DNA from: Flavobacteriales bacterium
GTDB taxonomy: Bacteria > Bacteroidota > Bacteroidia > Flavobacteriales_F > PHOS-HE28
Assembly: GCA_016713865.1 (NCBI GenBank)
Contig: JADJOG010000013.1
Location: forward strand, 1-64,000
Length of the DNA stretch: 64,000 bases
Direction: 5' to 3'
Shown: one piece after another, positions 18,389 through 28,283 of the stretch
How the letters are laid out: every line of letters starts with the position of its first letter
Position numbering within the stretch: the stretch's first letter is position 1
Position numbers and translations under genes: made by a program
Notes under the pieces: model-generated
Told to the model about the DNA's origin: nothing
What the model saw: the letters and a program-made list of their open reading frames with translations, nothing else
Database searches by the model: none

Positions 18389-19785
18389 CCGGTGTGGCGC
18401 CCTGCACCAACGCCAGCGCGACGGTGACCGTCACCGAGAACGCCGCGACCAACGCTGGAACCAACGGCGCGCTCACAGTTTGCAGCGATGGCGCGGCGCA
18501 GTCACTCTTCGCTGCATTGGGTGGAACACCGCAAGCAGGCGGTGCATGGACTGGACCTAGCGCGGTTGTCGGTGGCAACTACGACCCGGCCACGATGAAT
18601 GCTGGTGTGTACACCTACACTGTTACTGGTGTTGCGCCATGCACCAACGCCAGCGCAACGGTGACTGTCACTGAGAACGCCGCGACCAATGCTGGAACAA
18701 ACGGTGCGCTCACCGTGTGCAGCAACGGTGCTGCTGTGAGCCTCTTCACGCAACTCGGCGGAACACCGCAGGCAGGCGGCGCGTGGAGCGGGCCTTCAGC
18801 GGTTGTCGGTGGCAACTACGACCCGGCCACGATGAACCCCGGCGTGTACACCTACACCGTGACCGGTGTGGCGCCCTGCACCAACGCGAGTGCGACGGTG
18901 ACCGTGACGGAGAACGCCGCGACCAACGCTGGAACAAACGGTGCGCTCACCGTGTGCAGCAACGGTGCTGCTGTGAGCCTCTTCACGCAACTCGGCGGAA
19001 CACCGCAGGCAGGCGGCGCGTGGAGCGGGCCTTCAGCGGTTGTCGGTGGCAACTACGACCCGGCCACGATGAACCCCGGCGTGTACACCTACACCGTGAC
19101 CGGTGTGGCGCCTTGCACCAACGCGAGTGCGACGGTGACCGTGACGGAGAACGCCGCGACCAACGCTGGAACAAACGGTGCGCTCACCGTGTGCAGCAAC
19201 GGTGCTGCTGTGAGCCTCTTCACGCAACTCGGCGGAACGCCGCAGGCAGGCGGCGCGTGGAGCGGGCCTTCAGCGGTTGTCGGTGGCAACTACGATCCTG
19301 CCACGATGGATCCCGGCGTGTACACCTACACCGTGACCGGTGTGGCGCCTTGCACCAACGCGAGTGCGACGGTGACAGTAACAGAGAACGCCGCGACCAA
19401 CGCTGGAACAAACGGTGCGCTCACCGTGTGCAGCAACGGTGCTGCTGCGAGCCTCTTCCCGCAACTCGGCGGAACACCGCAGGCAGGCGGCGCGTGGAGC
19501 GGGCCTTCAGCGGTTGTCGGTGGCAACTACGACCCGGCCACGATGAACCCCGGCGTGTACACCTACACCGTGACCGGTGTGGCGCCCTGCACCAACGCGA
19601 GTGCGACGGTGACCGTGACCGGAGAACGCCGCGACCAACGCTGGAACAAACGGTGCGCTCACCGTGTGCAGCAACGGTGCTGCTGTGAGCCTCTTCACGC
19701 AACTCGGCGGAACACCGCAGGCAGGCGGCGGCGTGGAGCGGGCCTTCAGCGGTTGTCGGTGGCAACTACGACCCGGCCACGATGA
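18370..19785 (+). CDS. Giant adhesin fragment 2 (repeat units)
   Basis: Contains about five clean 79-residue units in frame +1. At about 19617-19621 the text gtgaccggagaac replaces gtgacggagaac of sister units, an extra C, and the remaining residues to 19785 are out of frame. The GTG at 18370 is simply the first start inside a unit, so this is not an independent gene. A second extra base lies in the ggcggcggcg run near 19730. Confidence 0.75.
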   Translation: MYTYTVTGVAPCTNASATVTVTENAATNAGTNGALTVCSDGAAQSLFAALGGTPQAGGAWTGPSAVVGGNYDPATMNAGVYTYTVTGVAPCTNASATVTVTENAATNAGTNGALTVCSNGAAVSLFTQLGGTPQAGGAWSGPSAVVGGNYDPATMNPGVYTYTVTGVAPCTNASATVTVTENAATNAGTNGALTVCSNGAAVSLFTQLGGTPQAGGAWSGPSAVVGGNYDPATMNPGVYTYTVTGVAPCTNASATVTVTENAATNAGTNGALTVCSNGAAVSLFTQLGGTPQAGGAWSGPSAVVGGNYDPATMDPGVYTYTVTGVAPCTNASATVTVTENAATNAGTNGALTVCSNGAAASLFPQLGGTPQAGGAWSGPSAVVGGNYDPATMNPGVYTYTVTGVAPCTNASATVTVTGERRDQRWNKRCAHRVQQRCCCEPLHATRRNTAGRRRRGAGLQRLSVATTTRPR

Positions 19786-20696
19786 ACCCCGGCGTGTACA
19801 CCTACACCGTGACCGGTGTGGCGCCCTGCACCAACGCGAGTGCGACGGTGACCGTGACGGAGAACGCCGCGACCAACGCTGGAACAAACGGTGCGCTCAC
19901 CGTGTGCAGCAACGGTGCTGCTGTGAGCCTCTTCACGCAACTCGGCGGAACTCCGCAAGTAGGCGGCGCGTGGAGCGGACCTTCAGCGGTTGTCGGTGGC
20001 AACTACGATCCAGCCACAATGATCCCTGGCGTGTACACCTACACCGTGACCGGTGTGGCGCCCTGCACCAACGCCAGCGCGACGGTCACCGTCACCGAGA
20101 ACGCCGCGACCAATGCTGGAACAAACGGTGCGCTCACCGTGTGCAGCAACGGTGCTGCTGTGAGCCTCTTCACGCAACTCGGCGGAACTCCGCAAGTAGG
20201 CGGCGCGTGGAGCGGACCTTCAGCGGTTGTCGGTGGCAACTACGATCCAGCCACAATGATCCCTGGCGTGTACACCTACACCGTGACCGGTGTGGCGCCC
20301 TGCACCAACGCCAGCGCGACGGTCACCGTCACCGAGAACGCCGCGACCAACGCTGGAACCAACGGCGCGCTCACAGTTTGCAGCGATGGCGCGGCGCAGT
20401 CACTCTTCGCTGCATTGGGTGGAACACCGCAAGCTGGTGGCGCATGGTCCGGACCTAGCGTAGTCGTCGGCGGCAACTACAACCCCGCGACTATGGATCC
20501 CGGTGTGTACACCTACACCGTGACCGGTGTGGCGCCTTGCACCAACGCCAGCGCGACAGTCACCGTCACCGAGAACGCAGCAACGAACGCAGGCACCGAT
20601 GGCACGCTTACCGTTTGCAGCGATGGCGCTGCGCAATCATTGTTCGTTGCATTGGGCGGAACACCGCAGGCAGGCGGCGCGTGGAGCGGGCCCTAG
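19782..20696 (+). CDS. Giant adhesin fragment 3 (repeat units)
   Basis: Nearly four clean 79-residue units starting at an internal ATG (the M of DPATMNPG). Two consecutive units around 19874-20347 are almost base-for-base identical. The frame ends in gggccctag at 20688-20696. Sister units have gg(a/t)cctagc, so one extra C (20691-20693) creates the stop. Confidence 0.75.
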   Translation: MNPGVYTYTVTGVAPCTNASATVTVTENAATNAGTNGALTVCSNGAAVSLFTQLGGTPQVGGAWSGPSAVVGGNYDPATMIPGVYTYTVTGVAPCTNASATVTVTENAATNAGTNGALTVCSNGAAVSLFTQLGGTPQVGGAWSGPSAVVGGNYDPATMIPGVYTYTVTGVAPCTNASATVTVTENAATNAGTNGALTVCSDGAAQSLFAALGGTPQAGGAWSGPSVVVGGNYNPATMDPGVYTYTVTGVAPCTNASATVTVTENAATNAGTDGTLTVCSDGAAQSLFVALGGTPQAGGAWSGP

Positions 20697-23670
20697 CGCG
20701 GTGGTCGGTGGCAACTATGACCCCGCCACGATGGCACCAGGCGTTTACACCTACACCGTGACCGGTGTGGCGCCTTGCACCAACGCCAGCGCGACAGTCA
20801 CCGTCACCGAGAACGCAGCAACGAACGCAGGCACCAACGGCACGCTCACCGTTTGCAGTGATGGCGCTGCGCAATCACTCTTCGCTGCATTAGGCGGAAC
20901 ACCGCAGGCAGGCGGCGCGTGGAGCGGTCCTAGCGCGGTGGTCGGCGGCAACTACGATCCTGCCACGATGGACCCCGGCGTGTACACCTACACCGTGACC
21001 GGTGTGGCGCCTTGCACCAACGCCAGCGCGTCAGTCACCGTCACCGAGAACGCAGCAACGAACGCAGGCACCAACGGCACGCTTACCGTTTGCAGCGATG
21101 GCGTTGCGCAATCATTGTTCGTTGCATTGGGCGGAACTCCGCAAGCAGGCGGCGCGTGGAGCGGACCTTCAGCGGTTGTCGGTGGCAACTACGACCCGGC
21201 CACGATGAACCCCGGCGTGTACACCTACACCGTGACCGGTGTGGCGCCCTGCACCAACGCCAGCGCGACGGTCACCGTCACCGAGAACGCCGCGACCAAT
21301 GCTGGAACAAACGGTGCGCTCACCGTTTGCAGCGATGGCGCTGCGCAATCACTCTTCGCTGCATTAGGCGGAACACCGCAAGCAGGCGGCGCTTGGTCTG
21401 GTCCTTCAGCGGTTGTCGGTGGCAACTACGACCCTGCGACGATGATGCCGGGCGTTTACACCTACACGGTTACGGGTGTTGCGCCATGCACCAACGCCAG
21501 CGCGAACGTCACAGTCACTGAAACCAGCTCGCCCAACGCGGGAACCAACGGCAGCGCGACGGTCTGCGGCAACGGCGCTGCGATCAATCTCTTCGCGCAG
21601 CTCGGCGGATCTCCCGATGCGGGTGGAACGTGGAGCGGGCCTTCAACAGTTGTCGGTGGCAACTACGATCCCGCCACGATGAACCCCGGCGTGTACACCT
21701 ACACGCTGGCGGCGGTGGCGCCATGCGTGGGCAGCAGCGCCACGGTGACGATCACCGAGAACGCACCAGCCAACGCAGGCACCGATGGCGCGCTCACCGT
21801 TTGCAGTGATGGCGCTGCGCAATCACTCTTCGCTGCATTAGGCGGAACACCGCAAGCTGGTGGCGCATGGAGCGGACCTAGCGCGGTGGTCGGTGGCAAC
21901 TACGACCCTGCGACGATGATGCCGGGCGTTTACACCTACACGGTTACGGGTGTTGCGCCATGCACCAACGCAAGCGCGACGGTCACCGTGACTGAGACCA
22001 GCCCGCCCAACGCGGGAACCAACGGCAGCGCGACGGTCTGCGGCAACGGCGCCGCGATCAATCTCTTCGCGCAGCTCGGCGGATCGCCCGATGCAGGCGG
22101 AACATGGAGCGGGCCAAGCGCGGTTGTCGGTGGCAGTTATGATCCTGCGACGATGACCCCCGGCGTGTACAATTACACGCTGGCAGCGGTGGCTCCATGC
22201 GTAGGCAGCAGCGCCACGGTGACGATCACCGAGAACGCACCGGCCAACGCAGGCACCGATGGCAGCGTGACCGTCTGTGATGTCGGTGCTGCTGTGAGCC
22301 TCTTCGCGCAGCTCGGCGGAACACCGCAGGCTGGTGGTGCATGGTCCGGACCCAGCGCGGTGGTCGGTGGCAACTACGACCCTGCGACGATGATGCCGGG
22401 CGTTTACACCTACACGGTCACTGGCATCGCGCCACGCGCGAACGCAAGCGCAACGGTGACCGTCACAGAGACCAGCTCGCCCAACGCGGGCACCAACGGC
22501 AGCGCGACGGTCTGCGGCAACGGCGCTGCGATCAATCTCTTCGCGCAGCTCGGCGGATCTCCCGATGCGGGTGGAACGTGGAGCGGGCCTTCAACAGTTG
22601 TCGGTGGCAACTACGATCCCGCCACGATGAACCCCGGCGTGTACACCTACACGCTGGCGGCGGTGGCGCCATGCGTGGGCAGCAGCGCCACGGTGACGAT
22701 CACCGAGAACGCACCGGCCGATGCGGGCACCGATGGCAGCTTGACCGTGTGCGATGCCGGTGCTGCTGTGAGCCTCTTCGCGCAGCTAGGTGGATCGCCC
22801 GATGCGGGTGGAACATGGAGCGGCCCTTCAGCGGTTGTCGGTGGCAACTACGACCCTGCGACGATGACGCCGGGCGTTTACACCTACACGGTTACGGGTG
22901 TTGCGCCATGCACCAACGCGAGCGCGACGGTCACCGTGACTGAGACCAGCTCGCCCAACGCAGGCACCAACGGCAGCGCGACGGTCTGCGGCAACGGCGC
23001 CGCGATCAATCTCTTCGCGCTGCTCGGCGGATCGCCCGATGCAGGCGGAACGTGGAGCGGGCCAAGCGCGGTTGTCGGTGGCAGTTATGATCCTGCGACG
23101 ATGACCCCCGGCGTGTACAATTACACGCTGGCAGCGGTGGCTCCATGCGTAGGCAGCAGCGCCACGGTGACGATCACCGAGAACGCACCGGCCAACGCAG
23201 GCACCGATGGCAGCGTGACCGTGTGCGATGTCGGCGCGGCGGTGAGCCTTTTCGCGCAGCTCGGCGGAACGCCGGATGCAGGCGGATCCTGGAGCGGTCC
23301 TTCAGCGGTTGTCGGCGGCAACTATGACCCGGCCACGATGACGCCGGGCGTTTACACATACACCGTGACTGGCATCGCCCATGCGCGAACGCTTCAGCAA
23401 CGTCACGGTGACGAGACCAGCTCGCCCAACGCAGGCACCAACGGCAGGCACTCTGCGGCAACGGCGCTGCGGTCACCTCTTCGCGCAGCTCGGCGGAACG
23501 CCCGATGCAGGCGGAACGTGGAGCGGACCTTCACAGTTGTCGGCGGCACTACGCCCCGCCACGATGGCGCCCGGCGTGTACACCTACACGCGCAGCAGCG
23601 CCATGCGGGCAGCAGCGCAACGGTGACATCCGAGAACGCACCGGCCAACGCAGGCACCATGGCAGCGTGA
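20693..23670 (+). CDS. Giant adhesin fragment 4 (repeat units, transition to dimer repeats)
   Basis: In-frame coding resumes at GPSAVVGGNY near 20693 and runs cleanly for about eleven units to about 23378. The frame is open back to 20527, but that part is antiphase. Up to 21535 all units share one type; after it two unit types alternate. From 23378 to the stop at 23670 many small deletions scramble the reading. One unit (codon at 22435) has Arg in place of the second conserved Cys. Confidence 0.75.
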
Positions 23671-23965
23671 CCTGTGCGATGTCGGCGCGGCGGTGAGCCT
23701 ATTCCGCAGCTGGTGGAGCGCCGGATGCGGTGGCGCATGAGCGGGCCGAGCGCGGTGATCGGCGGCAACTATGACCCCACGACATGACGCCGGGCGTTTA
23801 CACATACACCGTGACTGGCATCGCTCCATGCGCGAACGCTTCAGCAACTGTAACGGTGACTGAGACCAGCTCGCCCAACGCAGGCACCAACAGCAGCGCG
23901 ACGGTCTGCGGCAACGGCGCTGCGATCAACCTCTTCGCGCAACTCGGGGATCGCCGGATGCGGGT
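23378..23965 (+). other. Indel-dense patch inside the repeat gene
   Basis: Compared with the flanking sister units, more than ten single-base or short deletions occur in under 600 bp, for example gcatcgcccatgcg for gcatcgctccatgcg. Flanking units show almost none. A poorly resolved consensus across a long repeat is the simplest explanation. Confidence 0.75.
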
Positions 23966-24059
23966 GGAACATGGAGCGGACCAAGCGCGGTTGTCGGTGG
24001 CAACTACGATCCGGCCACCATGGCCCCCGGCGTGTACACCTACACGCTGGCAGCGGTAG
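23784..24059 (+). CDS. Giant adhesin fragment 5 (short in-frame stretch)
   Basis: About 55 residues of clean repeat (TPGVYTYTVTGIAPC ... NLFAQLG) between two indels. A missing base in ctcggggatcg near 23947 breaks the frame again. Part of the gene 16109-27517, not an independent protein. Confidence 0.6.
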   Translation: MTPGVYTYTVTGIAPCANASATVTVTETSSPNAGTNSSATVCGNGAAINLFAQLGDRRMRVEHGADQARLSVATTIRPPWPPACTPTRWQR

Positions 24060-27000
24060 CGCCATGCGTGGGCAGCAGCGCAACGGTGACGATCACCGAG
24101 AACGCACCGGCCAACGCAGGCACCGATGGCAGCGTGACCGTGTGCGATGTCGGCGCGGCGGTGAGCCTCTTCGTGCAGCTCGGCGGATCACCTGATGCAG
24201 GCGGAACATGGAGCGGGCCGAGCGCGGTGATCGGCGGCAACTATGACCCGGCCACGATGGCGCCGGGCGTTTACACATACACCGTGACCGGTGTCGCTCC
24301 ATGCGCGAACGCTTCAGCAACTGTAACGGTGACTGAGACCAGCTCGCCCAACGCAGGCACCAACAGCAGCGCGACGGTCTGCGGCAACGGCGCTGCGATC
24401 AACCTCTTCGCACAACTCGGTGGATCGCCGGATGCGGGTGGAACATGGAGCGGACCAAGCGCGGTTGTCGGTGGCAACTACGATCCGGCCACCATGGCCC
24501 CCGGCGTGTACACCTACACGCTGGCAGCGGTAGCGCCATGCGTGGGCAGCAGCGCAACGGTGACGATCACCGAGAACGCACCGGCCAACGCAGGCACCGA
24601 TGGTAGCGTGACCGTGTGCGATGTCGGCGCGGCGGTGAGCCTCTTCGTGCAGCTCGGCGGATCACCTGATGCAGGCGGAACATGGAGCGGGCCTTCAGCA
24701 GTTGTCGGCGGCAATTACGATCCGGCCACGATGGCGCCGGGCGTTTACACCTACACCGTGACTGGTGTGGCGCCATGCACCAACGCGAGCGCGACGGTCA
24801 CCGTGACTGAGACCAGCTCGCCCAACGCAGGCACCAACGGCAGCGCGACGGTCTGTGGCAACGGCGCCGCGATCAATCTCTTCGCACAACTCGGTGGATC
24901 GCCCGATGCAGGAGGAACATGGAGCGGGCCACGCGCGGTTGTCGGTGGCAGCTATGATCCTGCGACGATGGCGCCCGGCGTGTACAATTACACGCTGGCA
25001 GCGGTGGCTCCATGCGTGGGCAGCAGCGCAACGGTGACGATCACCGAGAACGCACCGGCCAACGCAGGCACCGATGGTAGCGTGACCGTGTGCGATGTCG
25101 GCGCGGCGGTGAGCCTCTTCGTGCAGCTCGGCGGATCACCTGATGCAGGCGGAACATGGAGCGGGCCTTCAGCAGTGATCGGTGGCAACTACGACCCGGC
25201 CACGATGACGCCGGGCGTTTACACCTACACCGTGACCGGCATCGCACCGTGCACCAACGCTTCGGCGACAGTGACCGTGACTGAGACCAGCTCACCGAAC
25301 GCAGGCACCAACGGCAGCGCAACGGTCTGCGGCAACGGCGCTGCGATCAACCTCTTCGCGCAGCTCGGTGGATCGCCCGATGCAGGAGGAACATGGAGCG
25401 GTCCTAGCGCCGTTGTCGGCGGCAACTACGACCCCGCGACGATGAACCCCGGCGTGTACACCTACACGCTAGCAGCGGTAGCGCCGTGTGCTGGCGCTAG
25501 CTCACAAGTCACCATCACCGAGGAGCAGCCGGGGAATGCTGGCACGGGCGCATCCATCGATCTCTGTGCCCCCGGCAGCGCGGCCGTGAACCTTTTCAAT
25601 CTCTTGGGTGGATCGCCACAGGCAGGTGGTACATGGACACATCCGAACGGCACATCGTTCAACGGTGTGTTCAATCCGGCCACGGACCCAGCAGGCGCGC
25701 AGACCTACTCCATCGCTGGAGTTGCATGCCCGACAAGCGCGGCAATCATCACCGTGAATCTGTTGCAAGGCCCTAATGCCGGTGCCAACAACAGCATCAG
25801 CGTTTGCAGCACGCAGGCGTCCTTCAACCTTACAACGCAACTCGCCGGCACGCCCGACGCCAATGGCACTTGGACAGATGCCCAAGGCAATGCTGTTGCT
25901 TCCACCTTCAACCCAGCGAGCCAAGGCAGCGGCATATTCACTTACACGGTGCCCGGTATCGGCAACTGCCCCGATGCGCAAGCCACGCTGAGCATCACGG
26001 TGAATATCGCGCCGCTCGCAGGCACCAGCGGCACCCTTACGCTCTGCGCCAGCAGTGCTCAGGAATCACTCTTCGATGGTCTCAGCGGCACGCTCGACGC
26101 TGGCGGCACATGGACCGCACCGGGCGGATTGCCCCATGGCACCGTCATCGATCCCGCGATCCATCAAGCAGGCATCTACACGTACACGGTTGCGGGCATC
26201 GCACCATGCGCATCGGCTAGCTCAACTGTTACAGTCACCATCAACCCTGTGGCACAAGCCGGCGATGATGGCAATCTCGTGCTCTGCACCAGTGGTCCTC
26301 TGGTCGGCCTCTTCGCAGCGCTCGGTGGAAGCCCCCAACCCGGCGGCACATGGACCGACCCCAACGGCATTGCCACCGGAGGAAGCTTCAACCCAGCTAC
26401 CGGATTGCCTGGTGTGTACACCTACACCGTGAGCGGCACCGCGCCATGTATTGACGATGCGGCCATCGTTACCGTTGTGGTTATTACGGCTGGGAATGCC
26501 GGCGCGGGCGCGGCACTCACCTTCTGCCCGGGCGACGATGCCGTCGACCTCGTTACAGCGCTCGGCGGTAACCCTGATGCGAATGGTCAATGGACCGATC
26601 CCGATGGCACGCCGATCCCGAGCATCTTCGATCCCGCAGCGGGCGCATCGGGCTTGTACACATACACCATCACCCCACCGAATCCTTGCCCGCAGGTGAC
26701 CGCATCTGTGAGCATCACGGTGGTCGCGCCTGCTGTGGCCGACTTCACAGCCGAGAGCGCTGGGGAATGCGTGCCGCTCGAGGTCAGTTTCTCGCATGGC
26801 TACACCGGCAATGGCACATGCACCTGGATCCTGGGCGATGGACAGACCATTGAGCAGTGCGAGCCTTTCACTTGGATCTACAGCCAGCCTGGCAGCTACA
26901 ACGTGACGCTCATCGTGGATGCGGGCAATGGCTGCGGCGCGGATACTGTGACCATCTTCGATGCGGTGGTGGCCTACGCGCAGCCGACGGCATCGTTCGA

Positions 27001-27517
27001 CATGCTGCCGGAAACGATCACCACCATGCAGCCGGTGGGCTTCTTCAGCAATACGAGTGTTGGTGCGAACCGTTACTCCTGGTTCATCAATGAACAGCTT
27101 GCCGGCCAGGAGATCGATCTGCGTCACGTATTCCCTGCTCAGATTGGCGATGCTTACGGCGTATGCCTCGTTGCATATGCGAGCGCTTTATGCGCCGACA
27201 CGGTTTGCCGCACCATCACCCTGGAGGACGGCATGGTGCTGTGGGTGCCGAACACCTTCACGCCGAATGATGATACGAATAATGAAGGCTTCGCACCAGT
27301 GGTGCTCGGGATTGATGAGCGCTACTATCTCTTCGAGGTCTTCGATCGATGGGGCATGCGGGTATTCTCCAGCGAGACACCCGGTGAGGCATGGAATGGT
27401 CGCCATGCCGATGGCACAGAGGCACCCTTGGATGTGTATGTCTGGAAAGTACGCGTGAAAGACGCCTTCAGCGGCGATCGCGTAGAGCGCGTCGGACATG
27501 TGAGCCTCCTGCGTTAA
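24020..27517 (+). CDS. Giant adhesin C-terminal fragment: repeats, PKD domain, type B T9SS (gliding) domain
   Basis: Six more near-identical units are followed by about five divergent ones (25530-26730), in which DPNGT or HPNGT segments replace the SAVVGG loop. A PKD-like domain follows (FTAESAGECVPLEVSFSH ... CTWILGDGQTIEQC). The last ~95 residues are a gliding-motility-associated C-terminal domain: VLWVPNTFTPNDDTNNEGF, FEVFDRWGMRVF, GEAWNGRHADG and VDVYVWKV-like strands. This type B signal sends the protein through the T9SS with attachment distinct from type A cargo. ATG 24020 is internal to a unit; the true start is 16109. Confidence 0.9.
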   Translation: MAPGVYTYTLAAVAPCVGSSATVTITENAPANAGTDGSVTVCDVGAAVSLFVQLGGSPDAGGTWSGPSAVIGGNYDPATMAPGVYTYTVTGVAPCANASATVTVTETSSPNAGTNSSATVCGNGAAINLFAQLGGSPDAGGTWSGPSAVVGGNYDPATMAPGVYTYTLAAVAPCVGSSATVTITENAPANAGTDGSVTVCDVGAAVSLFVQLGGSPDAGGTWSGPSAVVGGNYDPATMAPGVYTYTVTGVAPCTNASATVTVTETSSPNAGTNGSATVCGNGAAINLFAQLGGSPDAGGTWSGPRAVVGGSYDPATMAPGVYNYTLAAVAPCVGSSATVTITENAPANAGTDGSVTVCDVGAAVSLFVQLGGSPDAGGTWSGPSAVIGGNYDPATMTPGVYTYTVTGIAPCTNASATVTVTETSSPNAGTNGSATVCGNGAAINLFAQLGGSPDAGGTWSGPSAVVGGNYDPATMNPGVYTYTLAAVAPCAGASSQVTITEEQPGNAGTGASIDLCAPGSAAVNLFNLLGGSPQAGGTWTHPNGTSFNGVFNPATDPAGAQTYSIAGVACPTSAAIITVNLLQGPNAGANNSISVCSTQASFNLTTQLAGTPDANGTWTDAQGNAVASTFNPASQGSGIFTYTVPGIGNCPDAQATLSITVNIAPLAGTSGTLTLCASSAQESLFDGLSGTLDAGGTWTAPGGLPHGTVIDPAIHQAGIYTYTVAGIAPCASASSTVTVTINPVAQAGDDGNLVLCTSGPLVGLFAALGGSPQPGGTWTDPNGIATGGSFNPATGLPGVYTYTVSGTAPCIDDAAIVTVVVITAGNAGAGAALTFCPGDDAVDLVTALGGNPDANGQWTDPDGTPIPSIFDPAAGASGLYTYTITPPNPCPQVTASVSITVVAPAVADFTAESAGECVPLEVSFSHGYTGNGTCTWILGDGQTIEQCEPFTWIYSQPGSYNVTLIVDAGNGCGADTVTIFDAVVAYAQPTASFDMLPETITTMQPVGFFSNTSVGANRYSWFINEQLAGQEIDLRHVFPAQIGDAYGVCLVAYASALCADTVCRTITLEDGMVLWVPNTFTPNDDTNNEGFAPVVLGIDERYYLFEVFDRWGMRVFSSETPGEAWNGRHADGTEAPLDVYVWKVRVKDAFSGDRVERVGHVSLLR

Positions 27518-27544
27518 CCGTCCTTACGACCTGCGGTCCGCGGG

Positions 27545-27552
27545 TATCTTCG
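27545..27552 (+). promoter_or_regulatory. -7 box (TATCTTCG) before the mannosyltransferase gene
   Basis: Lies 7 bases before the TTG start at 27560, giving a nearly leaderless transcript and supporting that start. Two deviations from TAnnTTTG. Confidence 0.4.
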
Positions 27553-27559
27553 CCGCGCT

Positions 27560-28276
27560 TTGCCCGAACGCCTCGTCATCATACCCACTTACAATGAGCG
27601 CGAGAACATCCGCGAGATCCTTGCGCATGCGCTAAGCCTTGAACCGGCGTTCGATATCCTCATCGTCGATGATGGATCGCCCGATGGCACAGCCGCGCTC
27701 GTGAAAGAAGCTCAAGCAAATGCAACGGGACGCATTCATCTGTTGGAGCGCAGCGGCAAGCTCGGCTTAGGCACCGCCTACATCGCGGGATTCAAGTGGG
27801 CGCTGGAGCGCGGCTACGAATTCACCTTCGAGATGGATGCCGATTTCTCCCACAACCCGAACGACCTCGTGCGACTGTGGAAGGCTTGCGCTGATGGTGC
27901 CGACATGAGCGTGGGCTCGCGCTACGTGAAGGGCGGCCAAGTGAAGGACTGGAGCTGGGACCGCATCCTGCTCAGCTATTGCGCATCGATCTATGTGCGC
28001 GCGGTGCTCTGGCTGGGCGTGCGCGATACCACCGCTGGCTTCGTGTGCTACACGCGCCGCGTGCTCGAAGCCTTGCCGTTGGATGAAGTGCGCTTCATCG
28101 GCTATGCCTTCCAGATCGAGATGAAATACCGCGTGCGGCGCATGGGCTTCCGCATCGCCGAGGTGCCCATCACCTTCATCGACCGCACCAAGGGCACCAG
28201 CAAGATGAACACGAGCATCTTCCGCGAAGCGATCATCGGAGTGCTGCAGATGCGCTTCGGAGGATGGATCAAATAA
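27560..28276 (+). CDS. Polyprenol monophosphomannose synthase (GT2)
   Basis: Transfers mannose from GDP-mannose to polyprenyl phosphate at the cytoplasmic membrane face, giving a lipid donor for periplasmic mannosylation. 238 residues with the compact DPM1/Ppm1 layout: IIPTYNERENI (8-18), VDDGSPDGT (37-44) and the metal-binding DAD within EMDADFSHNP (91-100). GYAFQIEMKYR and TFIDRTKGTSKM are typical of the family. There is no C-terminal membrane domain. The start is TTG at 27560, since no ATG precedes the conserved first strand. Followed after 7 bases by pyrC. Confidence 0.93.
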   Translation: MPERLVIIPTYNERENIREILAHALSLEPAFDILIVDDGSPDGTAALVKEAQANATGRIHLLERSGKLGLGTAYIAGFKWALERGYEFTFEMDADFSHNPNDLVRLWKACADGADMSVGSRYVKGGQVKDWSWDRILLSYCASIYVRAVLWLGVRDTTAGFVCYTRRVLEALPLDEVRFIGYAFQIEMKYRVRRMGFRIAEVPITFIDRTKGTSKMNTSIFREAIIGVLQMRFGGWIK

Positions 28277-28283
28277 TCGAACG

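Larger units (their letters stand above)
17511..25530 (+). repeat. About 34 tandem 237-bp (79-residue) units
   Basis: Each unit follows AGTNGxLTVCSNGAA ... LGG(T/S)P(Q/D)AGG(A/T)WSGPSAVVGG ... GVYTYTVTGVAPC ... ATVTVTE. Unit length is constant at 237 bp apart from indels. Units from about 18.6 to 20.3 kb are nearly identical at the DNA level, including silent sites, which implies very recent duplication or conversion. Two cysteines per unit are conserved and could make one disulfide each. More divergent units flank the block on both sides (17280-17510 and 25530-26730). Confidence 0.95.
21535..25530 (+). repeat. Higher-order 474-bp repeat made of two alternating unit types
   Basis: Units containing TVCGNGAAINLFAQLGGSPDAGG and ending TLAAVAPCVGSSATVTITENAP alternate with units containing TVCDVGAAVSLF and ending TVTGVAPC...TVTETSSPN. 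About eight and a half dimers are present. The 5' block is monomeric, so two amplification modes acted on the same gene. Confidence 0.88.

Noticed and set aside
18378..25425. Many 60-70 residue minus-strand frames and long plus-strand frames rich in Arg and His across the repeat block
   Set aside because: They recur at exactly 237-bp steps and are alternate-frame shadows of the 79-residue repeat in GC-rich DNA.
17500..25500. Regularly spaced repeats that could suggest a CRISPR array or satellite-like non-coding DNA
   Set aside because: The period is 237 bp, a multiple of three, with no short repeat/spacer structure, and one frame encodes a coherent signal-bearing protein.
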